Source of the DNA: Alcanivorax sp. DP30
GTDB lineage: Bacteria; Pseudomonadota; Gammaproteobacteria; Pseudomonadales; Alcanivoracaceae
Direction of reading: 5' to 3'
Length of the DNA stretch: 64,000 nucleotides
NCBI RefSeq assembly: GCF_009882945.1
Contig: NZ_WTUY01000004.1
Span: forward strand, 62,001 to 126,000
The translations under genes and the position numbers were made by a program. Below the pieces are notes generated by a model. That model was given only the letters and a program-made list of their open reading frames with translations. It was not told where the DNA came from and did not search any database. The first letter of the stretch is position 1. Every line of letters starts with the position of its first letter. Below, piece after piece: positions 35,440-44,255 of the stretch.

Positions 35440-36035
35440 TATTGCGCCTCGGCAGCCTCCGTCGTCTCGTCGAGTTGATCATCCAGTTGCAATGTGCAGC
35501 GTGGTTGGCCCGCGGTCATCACCAGAGAAGGATCCACCACCGCCCCAAGCCGTTTCAGAGCATCCGCGCCAATCAACAGTGGAAAACTGAAATCACTGCG
35601 ATCGGTCAGGTTCACCTCAATCTGCTCTGCCCGTCGTCCCATGCAGACCGTCAACATGACCATGGGCCGACGATTGTACCCTCTTTCCTCCTCCACGAGA
35701 CTCTCTGCAAGACGTTTGATACGCACATGCCCCACTAGCGGAAGCTGGATATCGTCCCACTGCTCACGCTGGATACCCAGAGCCTCCCGATCCTGTGGCA
35801 TCAGGGCCAGATCAAACTCGACCATGTCGACGCCGTCCTGCTCAAAAATCTTGATATGGCGAGCACTCAGCGAGGCGGATTCCGCCCCGGTATCCAGCTT
35901 GGCCGGCACCGTCACGCCCAGCTCCCGCAGCTGGACATGCTCATTCAAGCCATAAATCACCTTGCTGCCGGGCGCCTCGGCCCGAGCCAAAAGCGCACAT
36001 CCGGCCAACAGCAGCCAAAGAGGAAATCGCATCAT
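35439..36035 (-). CDS. Retropepsin-like aspartic protease, RimB/DUF785 family, exported
   Basis: 198 aa. The signal peptide FPLWLLLAGCALLARAEA (possibly lipoprotein-like, Cys13) targets it to the periplasm. The core PAKLDTGAESASLSA contains the D-T-G triad of retropepsins, and FPLLIGADALKRLGAVVDPS is the conserved flap and beta-strand block. The family is often annotated as ATP-dependent zinc protease but is retropepsin-like. First gene of the cassette with the 7TM and ATP-grasp genes (1-base overlap). Homologues pair with RimK-like ligases, which suggests it processes the ligated product. Confidence 0.87.
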   Translation of the reverse strand: MMRFPLWLLLAGCALLARAEAPGSKVIYGLNEHVQLRELGVTVPAKLDTGAESASLSARHIKIFEQDGVDMVEFDLALMPQDREALGIQREQWDDIQLPLVGHVRIKRLAESLVEEERGYNRRPMVMLTVCMGRRAEQIEVNLTDRSDFSFPLLIGADALKRLGAVVDPSLVMTAGQPRCTLQLDDQLDETTEAAEAQ

Positions 36036-36224
36036 AACAACCTGAAAGTAAAAGCGTTACTGCCCGGCAAACCGGTCAAAGAGACATGTCTGTGACAAAC
36101 ATCAGGACAAAAAGGTTGCGCCATTCTAGGTCATCCAACGGTTCTTCGCAGGAACAACCGTAAAATCATGACTTCTGTCACAAACAAGAAAGCTGACCGA
36201 TGGGCTATCACCTGCCACCAGCGC

Positions 36225-36233
36225 TGCTATAAT
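36225..36233 (+). promoter_or_regulatory. Extended -10 promoter element of typA
   Basis: TGCTATAAT followed by GCGCGCC. The TATAAT box (36228-36233) lies about 57 bases before the GTG. No convincing -35, consistent with an extended -10. Confidence 0.6.
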
Positions 36234-36289
36234 GCGCGCCCCTGCGAGCCTCAGACCGGGTTCGCCCATTCTTCACTGGAGCTACACTC

Positions 36290-38101
36290 GTGATTGAACG
36301 CTTGCGCAATATTGCCATTATCGCCCACGTTGACCACGGCAAAACCACCTTGGTGGACAAGCTGCTGCAACAGTCCGGCACCCTGGGAGATCGCGCTGGC
36401 GACATCGAACGGGTCATGGACTCCAATGACCTGGAGAAGGAGCGTGGCATCACCATCCTCTCCAAGAACACGGCCATTCAGTGGAACGACTACCGCATCA
36501 ACATCGTGGACACCCCCGGACACGCTGACTTCGGCGGCGAAGTAGAGCGGGTTATGTCCATGGTGGATTGTGTACTGCTGCTGGTCGACGCGGTGGACGG
36601 CCCCATGCCACAAACCCGCTTCGTCACCCAGAAAGCCTTTGCCGCCGGCCTTAAGCCCATCGTGGTGATTAACAAGATCGACCGTCCCGGCGCCCGTCCT
36701 GACTGGGTCATGGATCAGGTATTTGACCTGTTCGACAACCTGGGCGCCACCGACGAGCAGCTGGATTTCCCGGTGATCTATGCCTCCGCCCTGAACGGCA
36801 TTGCCGGCATGGAAGCCGACAACCTGGCCGACGACATGACCCCGTTGCTGCAGGCCATCGTCGACAAGGTGGACTATCCGGATGTGGACGCTGACGGCCC
36901 CTTCCAGATGCAGATTTCTTCCCTGGATTACAACAGCTACCTGGGCATCATCGGCATCGGCCGGGTCAAGCGTGGCAAGATCAAGGCCAACAGCCCGGTC
37001 AAGGTGATCGGCGCCGACGGCAATGTGCGCAGCGGCAAGATCCTCACCATCATGGGCTACCACGGCCTTGAGCGTGTCGATGCGCCCACCGCCTCTGCCG
37101 GTGAGATTGTCTGCATCACGGGTCTCGACCCGCTGAACATTTCCGACACCCTGTGTGATCCACTGAATGTGGAAGCGCTGACTCCGCTGAGTGTGGACGA
37201 ACCTACCGTGAGCATGTTCTTCCACGTAAACACCTCACCGTTCGCTGGCCAGGACGGCAAGTTTGTCACCAGCCGCCAGATCCGCGAGCGTCTGGAAGCC
37301 GAGCTCAAGCACAACGTGGCCCTGCGTGTGGAAGAAACCGGCAGCGCCGACCAGTTCCGCGTCTCCGGTCGTGGTGAACTGCACCTGTCGGTACTGATCG
37401 AGAACATGCGTCGTGAAGGCTTCGAGCTGGCCGTAGGTCGTCCGCAGGTGATCATTCGTGAAGAGAATGGCGTCAAGCAGGAACCCTACGAAACCGTTGT
37501 CGCTGATGTGGAAGAACAGCATCAGGGCTCCATCATGGAACAGCTCGGCCTGCGCAAGGCGGAAATGACCAACATGGAACCGGACGGCAAAGGTCGGGTT
37601 CGCCTGGAATTCCTGGTACCCAGCCGCGGCCTGATCGGCTTCCGCAGCCAGTTCCTGACCCTGACTTCCGGTACCGGCATCCTGAACAGCACCTTCAGCC
37701 ACTACGGTGAATTCAAGGCCGGCGACATGGCCAAGCGGATCAACGGTGTGCTGGTCTCCATGGTGAAAGGCAAGGTGCTGGGCTTCGCCCTGTTCAACCT
37801 GCAGGAACGTGGTCGCATGCTGATCGACCCGAACGTGGATGTGTATGAAGGCCAGATCATCGGCATTCACAGCCGCGGCAACGACCTGGTGGTCAACCCC
37901 ACCAAGGGCAAGCAGCTGACCAACATGCGCGCCTCCGGCACCGATGAAAACATCGTCCTGACCCCGCCAATCCGTTTCAGCCTGGAGCAGGCACTGGACT
38001 TCATCGAAGATGACGAACTGGTAGAAGTGACCCCCAACTTCCTGCGCCTGCGCAAGAAGCTGCTCACCGAAACCGAACGCAAGCGCGCTGGCCGCGCCTG
38101 A
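36290..38101 (+). CDS. typA: BipA/TypA ribosome-associated GTPase
   Basis: Translation-factor GTPase helping 50S assembly and stress or cold growth. GTG start at 36290 with GGAG 8 bases upstream. G1 [15 protein letters not shown]2 [11 protein letters not shown]3 [11 protein letters not shown] and G4 [12 protein letters not shown] are all intact. Elongation-factor domains II, III and V and the BipA-specific C-terminal domain ([21 protein letters not shown]) complete the 603 aa. Monocistronic with its own strong terminator. Confidence 0.98.
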   Translation: MIERLRNIAIIAHVDHGKTTLVDKLLQQSGTLGDRAGDIERVMDSNDLEKERGITILSKNTAIQWNDYRINIVDTPGHADFGGEVERVMSMVDCVLLLVDAVDGPMPQTRFVTQKAFAAGLKPIVVINKIDRPGARPDWVMDQVFDLFDNLGATDEQLDFPVIYASALNGIAGMEADNLADDMTPLLQAIVDKVDYPDVDADGPFQMQISSLDYNSYLGIIGIGRVKRGKIKANSPVKVIGADGNVRSGKILTIMGYHGLERVDAPTASAGEIVCITGLDPLNISDTLCDPLNVEALTPLSVDEPTVSMFFHVNTSPFAGQDGKFVTSRQIRERLEAELKHNVALRVEETGSADQFRVSGRGELHLSVLIENMRREGFELAVGRPQVIIREENGVKQEPYETVVADVEEQHQGSIMEQLGLRKAEMTNMEPDGKGRVRLEFLVPSRGLIGFRSQFLTLTSGTGILNSTFSHYGEFKAGDMAKRINGVLVSMVKGKVLGFALFNLQERGRMLIDPNVDVYEGQIIGIHSRGNDLVVNPTKGKQLTNMRASGTDENIVLTPPIRFSLEQALDFIEDDELVEVTPNFLRLRKKLLTETERKRAGRA

Positions 38102-38119
38102 TACAGGGCCGCAGCCAAC

Positions 38120-38149
38120 AAAAAAGCCGGGCACATGCCCGGCTTTTTT
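38120..38149. terminator. Terminator downstream of typA
   Basis: AAAAAAGCCGGGC and GCCCGGCTTTTTT arms around ACAT. It works for typA and, with its A-tract, for the opposing DUF2007 gene. Confidence 0.92.
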
Positions 38150-38278
38150 AATGCCGTTTCGCGGACTTCCAGGAAAACCCGATTTGCCCCACTTTCCGCT
38201 AGAGCGCCGCCAGCGGACGCTCCTGAAGCAGCTTCCTGGCAAGCAGTCCTTCGAAACTCGTTACTCGCAACCCGATAC

Positions 38279-38605
38279 TCATCTCAAAAGCATCAGCATC
38301 ACCAGCACACCGGCAAAGAACCCCACCAACACCCCGGAAAGAAAGCCCGCCGCGGGAACCGGAGACAAAGAAGGCCGGGATGAAGGAAGATCAGGCTGCT
38401 CCCGCTGGTAGCTCTCCACCACTTCAAGAGCACGATCCTCTTCCTCGTTATCCACCCACACAGAAACCAGCCCTGCCGCCGGCAACTCGCCAACACCGCC
38501 TTGCAAGAGGTCACCCTGCACGCGAGCAGAAACACCAACCTGCTGCAGAAGATCTGCCACCATGTGGGCCTCCAGCCCATCGCGGGCCTGGTAGACGCAG
38601 CGCAA
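38279..38605 (-). CDS. DUF2007-domain small membrane protein
   Basis: 108 aa. The N-terminal 65 residues form the DUF2007 (putative signal-transducing) domain: RCVYQARDGLEAHMVADLLQQVGV and a following GELPAAGLVSVWVDNEEEDRALEVV. The C-terminus is a hydrophobic anchor (FLSGVLVGFFAGVLVMLMLL). Domain function is unknown; some members relate to PII-like folds. It starts 3 bases after the stop of the DUF4377 lipoprotein gene, so the two form an operon. Confidence 0.85.
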   Translation of the reverse strand: MRCVYQARDGLEAHMVADLLQQVGVSARVQGDLLQGGVGELPAAGLVSVWVDNEEEDRALEVVESYQREQPDLPSSRPSLSPVPAAGFLSGVLVGFFAGVLVMLMLLR

Positions 38606-38608
38606 GGC

Positions 38609-38941
38609 TCAGTCCTGCTGGTTCACAGCAGTTTTCTCAACCACTTCCAGCAAGGTATAACGCTCGGAACTGGCATCGGCGGGCGCATTTTCCACCGACG
38701 TCACCTTCACCCGCAGGGTGTACTGGTGACCCGGCTCAAATTCAAAGCCCTCGATCTTGCTGTAAAACAGTGAATAGTTATCTTCGCCCTCACGACGCAC
38801 CTGCAGGCACTCCATGGGGCCCACGCCAATACAGGCAGTCCGGTAAGGCGCGACATCCAGCAACTGTCCATCAGGCACAGACTCCTGGCAGCCGGCCAAC
38901 CCCGCCAGCACCACGACCCATCCCAACCATACTCGCTTCAT
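38609..38941 (-). CDS. DUF4377 lipoprotein
   Basis: About 110 aa. [18 protein letters not shown] is a lipoprotein signal with the LAGC lipobox. The mature region has [20 protein letters not shown], the DUF4377 signature with two cysteines likely to pair, and ends [16 protein letters not shown]. An ATG two codons upstream (38947) is possible. AGGGA lies six bases before the chosen start. Members often occur beside META-domain or heat-resistance proteins, but not here. Function unknown. Confidence 0.8.
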   Translation of the reverse strand: MKRVWLGWVVVLAGLAGCQESVPDGQLLDVAPYRTACIGVGPMECLQVRREGEDNYSLFYSKIEGFEFEPGHQYTLRVKVTSVENAPADASSERYTLLEVVEKTAVNQQD

Positions 38942-39008
38942 AGCCATTCCCTGTTATCCTTGCCTGTCACTCATGAGTACCACGGCTGCGCCCTCACGGC
39001 AAAATACA

Positions 39009-39479
39009 ATGCTGCATATTGCACTTTATGAACCGGAAATTCCGCCCAATACGGGCAACATCATTCGCCTGGCCGCCAATACCGGGGCGCACCTGCACCT
39101 GATCGAGCCCCTGGGCTTTTCGCTGGATGAAAAAAAACTGCGGCGCGCCGGGCTAGACTACGGGGAATTTGCCAACCTGCAACTGCATGAAAACTTCGAC
39201 GCCTTTCTGGCAAAGATTCCCGGCCAACGTCTGTTTGCCCTGACCACCCGCGCCAGCCGGGCACACAGTGCCGCCACGTTTCAGGATGGCGACGTCCTGC
39301 TATTCGGCCCGGAAACCCGCGGCCTGCCCACTGCCATCATCGATTCCCTGCCGGCAGCGCAACGCCTGCGGCTACCCATGGTCCCCGACAGCCGCAGCCT
39401 CAACCTCAGCAACGCGGTGGCAGTGACCGTGTATGAAGCGTGGCGACAACTGGGATACGAAGGGGCAATTAATAGTTAA
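39009..39479 (+). CDS. trmL: tRNA (cytidine/uridine-2'-O-)-methyltransferase TrmL
   Basis: SPOUT-family enzyme methylating the wobble ribose of tRNA-Leu isoacceptors. [21 protein letters not shown] is the standard start (156 aa); the frame begins 12 codons earlier at an ATG without a clear ribosome site. [10 protein letters not shown] and [20 protein letters not shown] form the trefoil-knot SAM site. The last residues, AINS, and the stop are inside element copy 2, so the native C-terminus has been replaced or extended by the element. It faces secB. Confidence 0.93.
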   Translation: MLHIALYEPEIPPNTGNIIRLAANTGAHLHLIEPLGFSLDEKKLRRAGLDYGEFANLQLHENFDAFLAKIPGQRLFALTTRASRAHSAATFQDGDVLLFGPETRGLPTAIIDSLPAAQRLRLPMVPDSRSLNLSNAVAVTVYEAWRQLGYEGAINS

Positions 39480-39627
39480 TAATGAATAATTAATAACGTC
39501 GCGGGATAGATTCTATCCGCATTGAAACGCAAGAGGCCGCGCCCATCGTCTGGGCGCGGCCTCTTGCGTTTCGGAATAACAACGCTGCTCGGGCAGCTAT
39601 TAATTATTCATTATTAACTATTAATTG
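39467..39627. repeat. Copy 2 of the three-copy inverted-end element
   Basis: AATTAATAGTTAATAATGAA at the left end and TTCATTATTAACTATTAATT at the right end are exact inverse complements. The central hairpin at 39525-39571 has arms AAACGCAAGAGGCCGCGCCC and GGGCGCGGCCTCTTGCGTTT. It lies between the convergent trmL and secB genes. Confidence 0.93.
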
Positions 39628-39631
39628 CACT

Positions 39632-40108
39632 TCACTGAACCGTTTCACCCGCCGCTTCAGCCTGGGCTTTTGCCTGTTGCTGACGTTGCTGCTGGTAAAG
39701 CGCATCGAAGTTGATCGGCTGCAGCAGCATTTGCGGGAAGGAGCCCTTGGCCACCAGGTCAGACACCACTTCGCGCACGTAGGGGAACAGCAGGTTCGGG
39801 CAGTAGGCGCCCAGCAGCTGGGCCAGCTCTTCGCCTTCGATGCCTTTCACCGTGAAGATTCCAGCCTGTTTCACTTCCGCCAGATAAAAGACTTTTTCTT
39901 CCTTTTCGTCCTTGGCCGTCACGGTAACGGTGAGCTCAACCTCATATTCGGCACTCTCGCCAACACGACGGGCACCATTGTTGATCTGCACATTCACCTT
40001 GGGCTTCCATTCCTGCAGGAACACTTCCGGGGCACCGGGACACTCAAAAGAGGCATCCTTGAGGTAAACACGCTGCAGTTGGAAAACCTGTTGTTGTTCG
40101 TCAGCCAT
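39632..40108 (-). CDS. secB: SecB, protein-export chaperone
   Basis: Cytoplasmic tetrameric chaperone delivering unfolded precursors to SecA. Characteristic blocks: QRVYLKDASFECPGAP, LAEVKQAGIFTVKG, LGAYCPNLLFPYVREVVSDLVAKGSFPQMLLQPINFDALYQQ. 158 aa with an acidic/Gln-rich tail. Second overall in the rhodanese-grxC-secB group, 12 bases after grxC, an order shared with E. coli and Pseudomonas. Confidence 0.98.
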   Translation of the reverse strand: MADEQQQVFQLQRVYLKDASFECPGAPEVFLQEWKPKVNVQINNGARRVGESAEYEVELTVTVTAKDEKEEKVFYLAEVKQAGIFTVKGIEGEELAQLLGAYCPNLLFPYVREVVSDLVAKGSFPQMLLQPINFDALYQQQRQQQAKAQAEAAGETVQ

Positions 40109-40120
40109 TATTCTCTCCAG

Positions 40121-40381
40121 TTACTGATCGGCTCCGAGCAGGGCATCCAGTTCCCCCGCCCGCTCGAGAGCATAAAGTTCATCACACCCGCCGATGGGAT
40201 GATCATTGATAAAGATCTGTGGCACCGTATGGGCCCCGCCACGTTGCATCATTGTCTGACGTTGAGACGGATCCCGATCCACATCAGTGTCTTCATAGGA
40301 CACATTCTTGCTGTCCAGCAGCCGCTTGGCGCGGACACAGAAAGGGCACCACGCAGTTGTATAGAGCTCCACTTTCGCCAT
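40121..40381 (-). CDS. grxC: Glutaredoxin 3
   Basis: Dithiol glutaredoxin (CPFC at residues 12-15), with TVPQIFINDHPIGGCDELYALE holding the cis-Pro and GG glutathione-binding motif. 86 aa. Reduces protein and glutathione disulfides in the cytoplasm. Co-transcribed with secB downstream and the rhodanese upstream. Confidence 0.97.
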   Translation of the reverse strand: MAKVELYTTAWCPFCVRAKRLLDSKNVSYEDTDVDRDPSQRQTMMQRGGAHTVPQIFINDHPIGGCDELYALERAGELDALLGADQ

Positions 40382-40401
40382 GCTGCCCTCCTGAATGACA
40401 G

Positions 40402-40818
40402 TTAACCCTTCACCACCGGCAGCGATGCCGAACGCCAGGCGTTGAGGCCACCCTGAATCCGGTAGAGCTGCTCGAAGCCCTTGGGACGCAGCTGTCTGCC
40501 AAGATGTGAGGCCTTGCTGCCCATATCACAAGTCAGAATCAGCGGTTTGTCCTTGTATTTTTCCAGTTCTGCAATACGCTCTAGAGCCTGACTGGCAGGA
40601 ATGTTGAGACTACCGGCAATATGGCCGGCACGAAACTCATCACTGTCTCGCAGATCAACAATGACAGCCTCATCCCGGTTTACCATATTGGTAGCCATCT
40701 GTGGCGTCACAGGCTTGCCGCCGCGGCGGGATTCAAGCACGAAAAACACAGCCCAAAGCAGAAAAAAGGCGGACACCAGAAGATAATGGTTGCTGGCGAA
40801 TTCAAACAGTTGGCTCAT
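40402..40818 (-). CDS. Membrane-anchored rhodanese-like protein (YibN-like)
   Basis: 138 aa. An N-terminal anchor (NHYLLVSAFFLLWAVFFVLE) is followed by a rhodanese domain with the active-site loop CDMGSKA after DKPLILT; DLRDSDEFRAGHIAGSLNIPA is the classic substrate-side block. The cysteine is present, so sulfurtransferase activity is possible. Position upstream of grxC-secB matches yibN in E. coli. First gene of that operon, with a TATACT box at 40897-40902. Confidence 0.92.
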   Translation of the reverse strand: MSQLFEFASNHYLLVSAFFLLWAVFFVLESRRGGKPVTPQMATNMVNRDEAVIVDLRDSDEFRAGHIAGSLNIPASQALERIAELEKYKDKPLILTCDMGSKASHLGRQLRPKGFEQLYRIQGGLNAWRSASLPVVKG

Positions 40819-40896
40819 GGGAACCCCGAATCAGTGGCGTTAATCCGTCCGGAAGGGAAATCCCTCCACCGCCGGATCGATGAAAAATCGGCGCCA

Positions 40897-40902
40897 AGTA
40901 TA
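40897..40902 (-). promoter_or_regulatory. Putative -10 box of the rhodanese-grxC-secB operon
   Basis: Minus-strand TATACT followed by TGGCGCC, about 80 bases before the rhodanese start. No clear -35. Confidence 0.4.
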
Positions 40903-40930
40903 CACACCCCCAGGGGGGTAAGGTAAAACC

Positions 40931-42124
40931 ATGGCGTCCAGATTCTCGCCCCGCCCGCCCATCGCGGCGTTCTGTGGGCTATTGCTCACCGCGCTGCTAT
41001 GCAATCCCCTGCTGGCTGAAACCACCCCCTCCAAGGCCGAACTCGAAGCCCTGAAACGCCGCATCAGCGAACTCAGCGAGGCTCAGGTCAAGGAACTGCG
41101 CGAACGCGACTCCGTACAGGCCGACCTGCGTGAAGCGGAATTGCGCATCAGTCGTCTGGCCCGGGAGAAACGCGACCTGGAAAAGCGCGAGGCCGAGGCC
41201 CTGCGCAAGCTTGCTACCCTGGAAAAGGAACAGGCAGCCCTGGCCAAAGACAAACGCACCCAGGTGGAATGGCTGGCTCGCACCGTTCGCGCCAGCTACC
41301 AGAGTGGTCGTCAGGAACGCCTGAAGCTATTGCTGAATCAGGAGCAGCCGGATCAGATCGCCCGACTGATGCGTTATCAGGAGTACTATCAGCGCGCCCG
41401 CACTGACCGCCTGCAAGCAGTAAAAACCGAACTGGTGGAACTGCAGGCAGTCAGCGAAAGGGTTGCCGGGGCCCGTCAGGCACTGCTGGAAAAACGCAGC
41501 GAACTACAACGCCATGCCGACAAACTGAATGACGCCCAACAACAGCGTCAGCAAAGCCTGGCGGCACTCAATCGCTCGCTGGATAGCCGTGGCAGCGACA
41601 TCACTCAACTGAAAAGCGATCAGCAGCGCCTGGCCAAGCTGCTGGATGACATGCGCCGCAGCTTTGACGACATTCCCGCTGACCTGGGCGGAAAGCCCTT
41701 TGGCAAACTGGCCGGCAAGCTTCCCTGGCCACTGCCCGGCCGAATCACCACTGGATACAATAGCCGCAGGGAGGGCGCCCTGCGCTGGCAGGGGGTCATT
41801 CTCGGCGCCCCCGGGGGTACCCCAGTACGCGCCATTCATCCCGGGCGAGTGGTCTTCGCGGACTGGCTGAGAGGCTACGGCCTGCTCACCATCGTTGATC
41901 ATGGCGACGGTTACCTGAGCCTGTACGGGTATAACCAGGCCCTGCTTCGCGAAGTGGGAGAATGGGTATCTGCCGGGGACAGCCTGGCACTGGCGGGCAA
42001 CTCTGGCGGTAACATGGCCAGCGGTCTGTATTTCGAGATACGCCATCGTGGCAAGGCGGTGAACCCGACACGCTGGTGCGACCGCCGTGTTACACTGCCC
42101 CCTATCGCAAGGAACGACCAATAA
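40931..42124 (+). CDS. envC: Murein hydrolase activator EnvC (degenerate LytM)
   Basis: Exported factor that activates septal amidases under FtsEX control. Signal peptide up to about residue 30 (FCGLLLTALLCNPLLAE). A long coiled coil (about 33-250) follows, then a LytM/M23 domain (about 275-390). Metal-binding residues are lost: the HxxxD strand reads LRWQGVILGAPGG, the HxH strand reads LYFEIRHRG, and the third motif reads HGDGYLSLYGYN. This degeneracy is the mark of EnvC activators rather than enzymes. 397 aa. It heads envC-ctpA-deacetylase. Confidence 0.92.
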   Translation: MASRFSPRPPIAAFCGLLLTALLCNPLLAETTPSKAELEALKRRISELSEAQVKELRERDSVQADLREAELRISRLAREKRDLEKREAEALRKLATLEKEQAALAKDKRTQVEWLARTVRASYQSGRQERLKLLLNQEQPDQIARLMRYQEYYQRARTDRLQAVKTELVELQAVSERVAGARQALLEKRSELQRHADKLNDAQQQRQQSLAALNRSLDSRGSDITQLKSDQQRLAKLLDDMRRSFDDIPADLGGKPFGKLAGKLPWPLPGRITTGYNSRREGALRWQGVILGAPGGTPVRAIHPGRVVFADWLRGYGLLTIVDHGDGYLSLYGYNQALLREVGEWVSAGDSLALAGNSGGNMASGLYFEIRHRGKAVNPTRWCDRRVTLPPIARNDQ

Positions 42125-42159
42125 CACGCACGGACTTCACCGTGCTTCGGGGACACCTG

Positions 42160-43476
42160 ATGCCAACACTGTTTTCCCAGCGCGCCCGATCGGCAGCTGT
42201 TGCCAGCTTACTTGCTCTGGCCTCTTTTTCTGCCCAAGCCGCCGATCCGGCCCTTGATCAACAGGCCGAGCAACAGGGTGTGCCTGTTGAAGAACTGCGC
42301 GCCTTTGCCGAAGTCATGGAGCGCATTCGCTCTTCCTATATCGAAGACGTGAGCGACCGCGACCTGCTCGAGTCTGCCATCCGCGGCATGCTGTATGAGC
42401 TGGACCCCCATTCCAGCTACCTGACTCCTGATCAGTTCGAAGATCTTCAAGTCACCACCACCGGTGAGTTCGGCGGCCTGGGCATTGAAGTCACCATGGA
42501 GGACGGCTTCGTCAAAGTCGTCACCCCGGTCGATGAGTCCCCTGCCAGCAAGGCTGGCATTCAGGCCGGTGACCTGATTCTGAAAATCGACGACACCTTC
42601 GTGAAAGGCCTGACGCTGAGCGAAGCCGTGGAGCTGATGCGTGGCGAGATCGGCTCCGAAATCGAATTAATGGTGCTCAGTCAAGGGGACGAGAATCCCC
42701 GCAAGGTCAGCGTCAAGCGAGACAAAATCCAGCTGCACAGTGTTCGTTCGCGGCTGCTGGAACCCGGGCTTGGCTACATCCGCATTTCCCAGTTCCAGAA
42801 CAACACTGGCCCGGATACTGACAAGGCGCTGGACAAGCTCAACAAGGACGGCGAACTGCGCGGCCTGGTACTGGATCTGCGCAACAACCCTGGCGGGGTA
42901 TTGGGTGGCGCGGTACAAGTGGCGGACCTGTTCCTCGACAGCGGGCTGATCGTCTACACCCAGGGACGAAACCCGGAGAGCCGCAGTGAGTTCAAGGCCT
43001 CCAGTGGAGACCGCCTGGCAGGCGTACCGCTGGTGGTATTGGTTAATGGCGGCAGCGCCTCGGCCTCGGAGATCGTGGCCGGAGCCCTGCAGGATCAGCA
43101 CCGCGCGCTGGTGGTGGGCAATCGGACCTTCGGCAAGGGCTCCGTGCAAACGGTGCTGCCGCTCAGCAAGGACAAGGCTCTGAAGCTGACTACCGCCCGC
43201 TACTACACCCCTTCCGGCCGCTCCATTCAGGCCGAAGGCATCGTCCCGGATATCACCGTGGATCAGGTCACTCATCTGGAAGTACTGGAAGACCAGCAAC
43301 TGCGCGAAGCCGATCTGCCTCGCCATCTGGACAACGAAAATGGCGAAAGCAGCAATTCACGCACTGCCCCTTCGCTGGCACAGGAGGATTATCCCCTTGC
43401 CCAGGCACTGGCCATTCTCAAAGGGGTAGTGATGTCCCGTGCGAGTGCCAGTCAGGCTGTCACTGACACACCCTGA
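42160..43476 (+). CDS. Carboxy-terminal processing protease (S41, CtpA type)
   Basis: Periplasmic PDZ protease. The start at 42160 (MPTLFSQRARSAAVASLLALA) directly precedes the signal peptide, with GGGGACA upstream; a start 28 codons earlier overlaps envC. The PDZ domain is around residues 85-165 (GGLGIEVTMEDGFVKVVTPV). Catalytic Ser is in NGGSASASEIVAGAL and Lys in FGKGSVQTVLPL. 438 aa. Pseudomonas CtpA with LbcA degrades cell-wall hydrolases, but this protein could equally be of the CtpB type. One-base overlap with the deacetylase gene. Confidence 0.94.
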   Translation: MPTLFSQRARSAAVASLLALASFSAQAADPALDQQAEQQGVPVEELRAFAEVMERIRSSYIEDVSDRDLLESAIRGMLYELDPHSSYLTPDQFEDLQVTTTGEFGGLGIEVTMEDGFVKVVTPVDESPASKAGIQAGDLILKIDDTFVKGLTLSEAVELMRGEIGSEIELMVLSQGDENPRKVSVKRDKIQLHSVRSRLLEPGLGYIRISQFQNNTGPDTDKALDKLNKDGELRGLVLDLRNNPGGVLGGAVQVADLFLDSGLIVYTQGRNPESRSEFKASSGDRLAGVPLVVLVNGGSASASEIVAGALQDQHRALVVGNRTFGKGSVQTVLPLSKDKALKLTTARYYTPSGRSIQAEGIVPDITVDQVTHLEVLEDQQLREADLPRHLDNENGESSNSRTAPSLAQEDYPLAQALAILKGVVMSRASASQAVTDTP

Positions 43477-44255
43477 TGCAGGCACTTTTCAGGATCATGG
43501 CCCTGATCACGCTGGCGGCTCTTGGCGCCAACGTGGCCAACGCTGCCCAGCCGCGCATCGCCATCATCATTGATGATCTGGGCTACAACCGTCAGCACGG
43601 TCAGTCCATCGTCGATCTGCCCGCCGCGGTGACCTGTGCCGTGATTCCCTTTTCGCCCCATGGTCAGCGGTTGGCCCGACGCGCCAGCCAGGCCGGAAAG
43701 GAAGTGATCGTCCATATGCCCATGGCCGCTCGCCAACACCAGAAGCTGGATCGCGGCGGCCTGACCACTGACATGTCCGAAGCGGAGCTGCTGAGCCAGG
43801 TTCGCCAGGCACTGCGTCAGCTGCCCGAAGCCCGCGGCCTGAATAACCACATGGGCAGCGAACTCACTGAACAAACCCGGGCCATGAACTGGCTGATGAG
43901 CGAGCTCAAGGCGCACCAGCTGTTCTTCGTGGATAGCCGCACCAGTGGCCGCTCCGTGGCCCAGCAACAGGCTGTACGGGCCGGCATTGCCAATGCCGGC
44001 AGGGATATCTTCCTTGATAACGACCGCAGCCTGGTGAAGATCAACAACCAGTTCAACAAACTGATCAAACTGGCTCGGCAACGGGGCCATGCCATTGCCA
44101 TTGGCCACCCCTACCCGGAAACCGTGCACTATCTCCAGCAGGTTCTGCCGCTACTCAAGCAGGCTGGCATTGCGGTGGTGCCGGTATCAGAACTGCTTTC
44201 TGCACCGGCACTGAATACGGCCTCGGCCCAGGGCTCCGATCACGGCGAAACCTGA
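43476..44255 (+). CDS. Divergent polysaccharide deacetylase family 2 protein (YibQ-like)
   Basis: 259 aa, signal peptide ALFRIMALITLAALGANVANA. The Polysacc_deac_2 fold is seen in IAIIIDDLGYN, VTCAVIPFSPHGQ, VIVHMPMAA, LNNHMGSELT and AIAIGHPYPETV. Asp-Asp and His pairs suggest a metal site. It follows ctpA with a TGATG overlap and lies beside envC, as in many gammaproteobacteria. Its natural substrate is not known. Its 3' end overlaps the opposing transporter gene by 16 bases. Confidence 0.88.
   Translation: MQALFRIMALITLAALGANVANAAQPRIAIIIDDLGYNRQHGQSIVDLPAAVTCAVIPFSPHGQRLARRASQAGKEVIVHMPMAARQHQKLDRGGLTTDMSEAELLSQVRQALRQLPEARGLNNHMGSELTEQTRAMNWLMSELKAHQLFFVDSRTSGRSVAQQQAVRAGIANAGRDIFLDNDRSLVKINNQFNKLIKLARQRGHAIAIGHPYPETVHYLQQVLPLLKQAGIAVVPVSELLSAPALNTASAQGSDHGET

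Noticed and set aside
40819..40930. Possible loss of gpmI between the rhodanese and envC genes
   Set aside because: Pseudomonas has a phosphoglycerate mutase gene near here, but gene order varies at this point and the gap shows no remnant; not enough to claim a loss.
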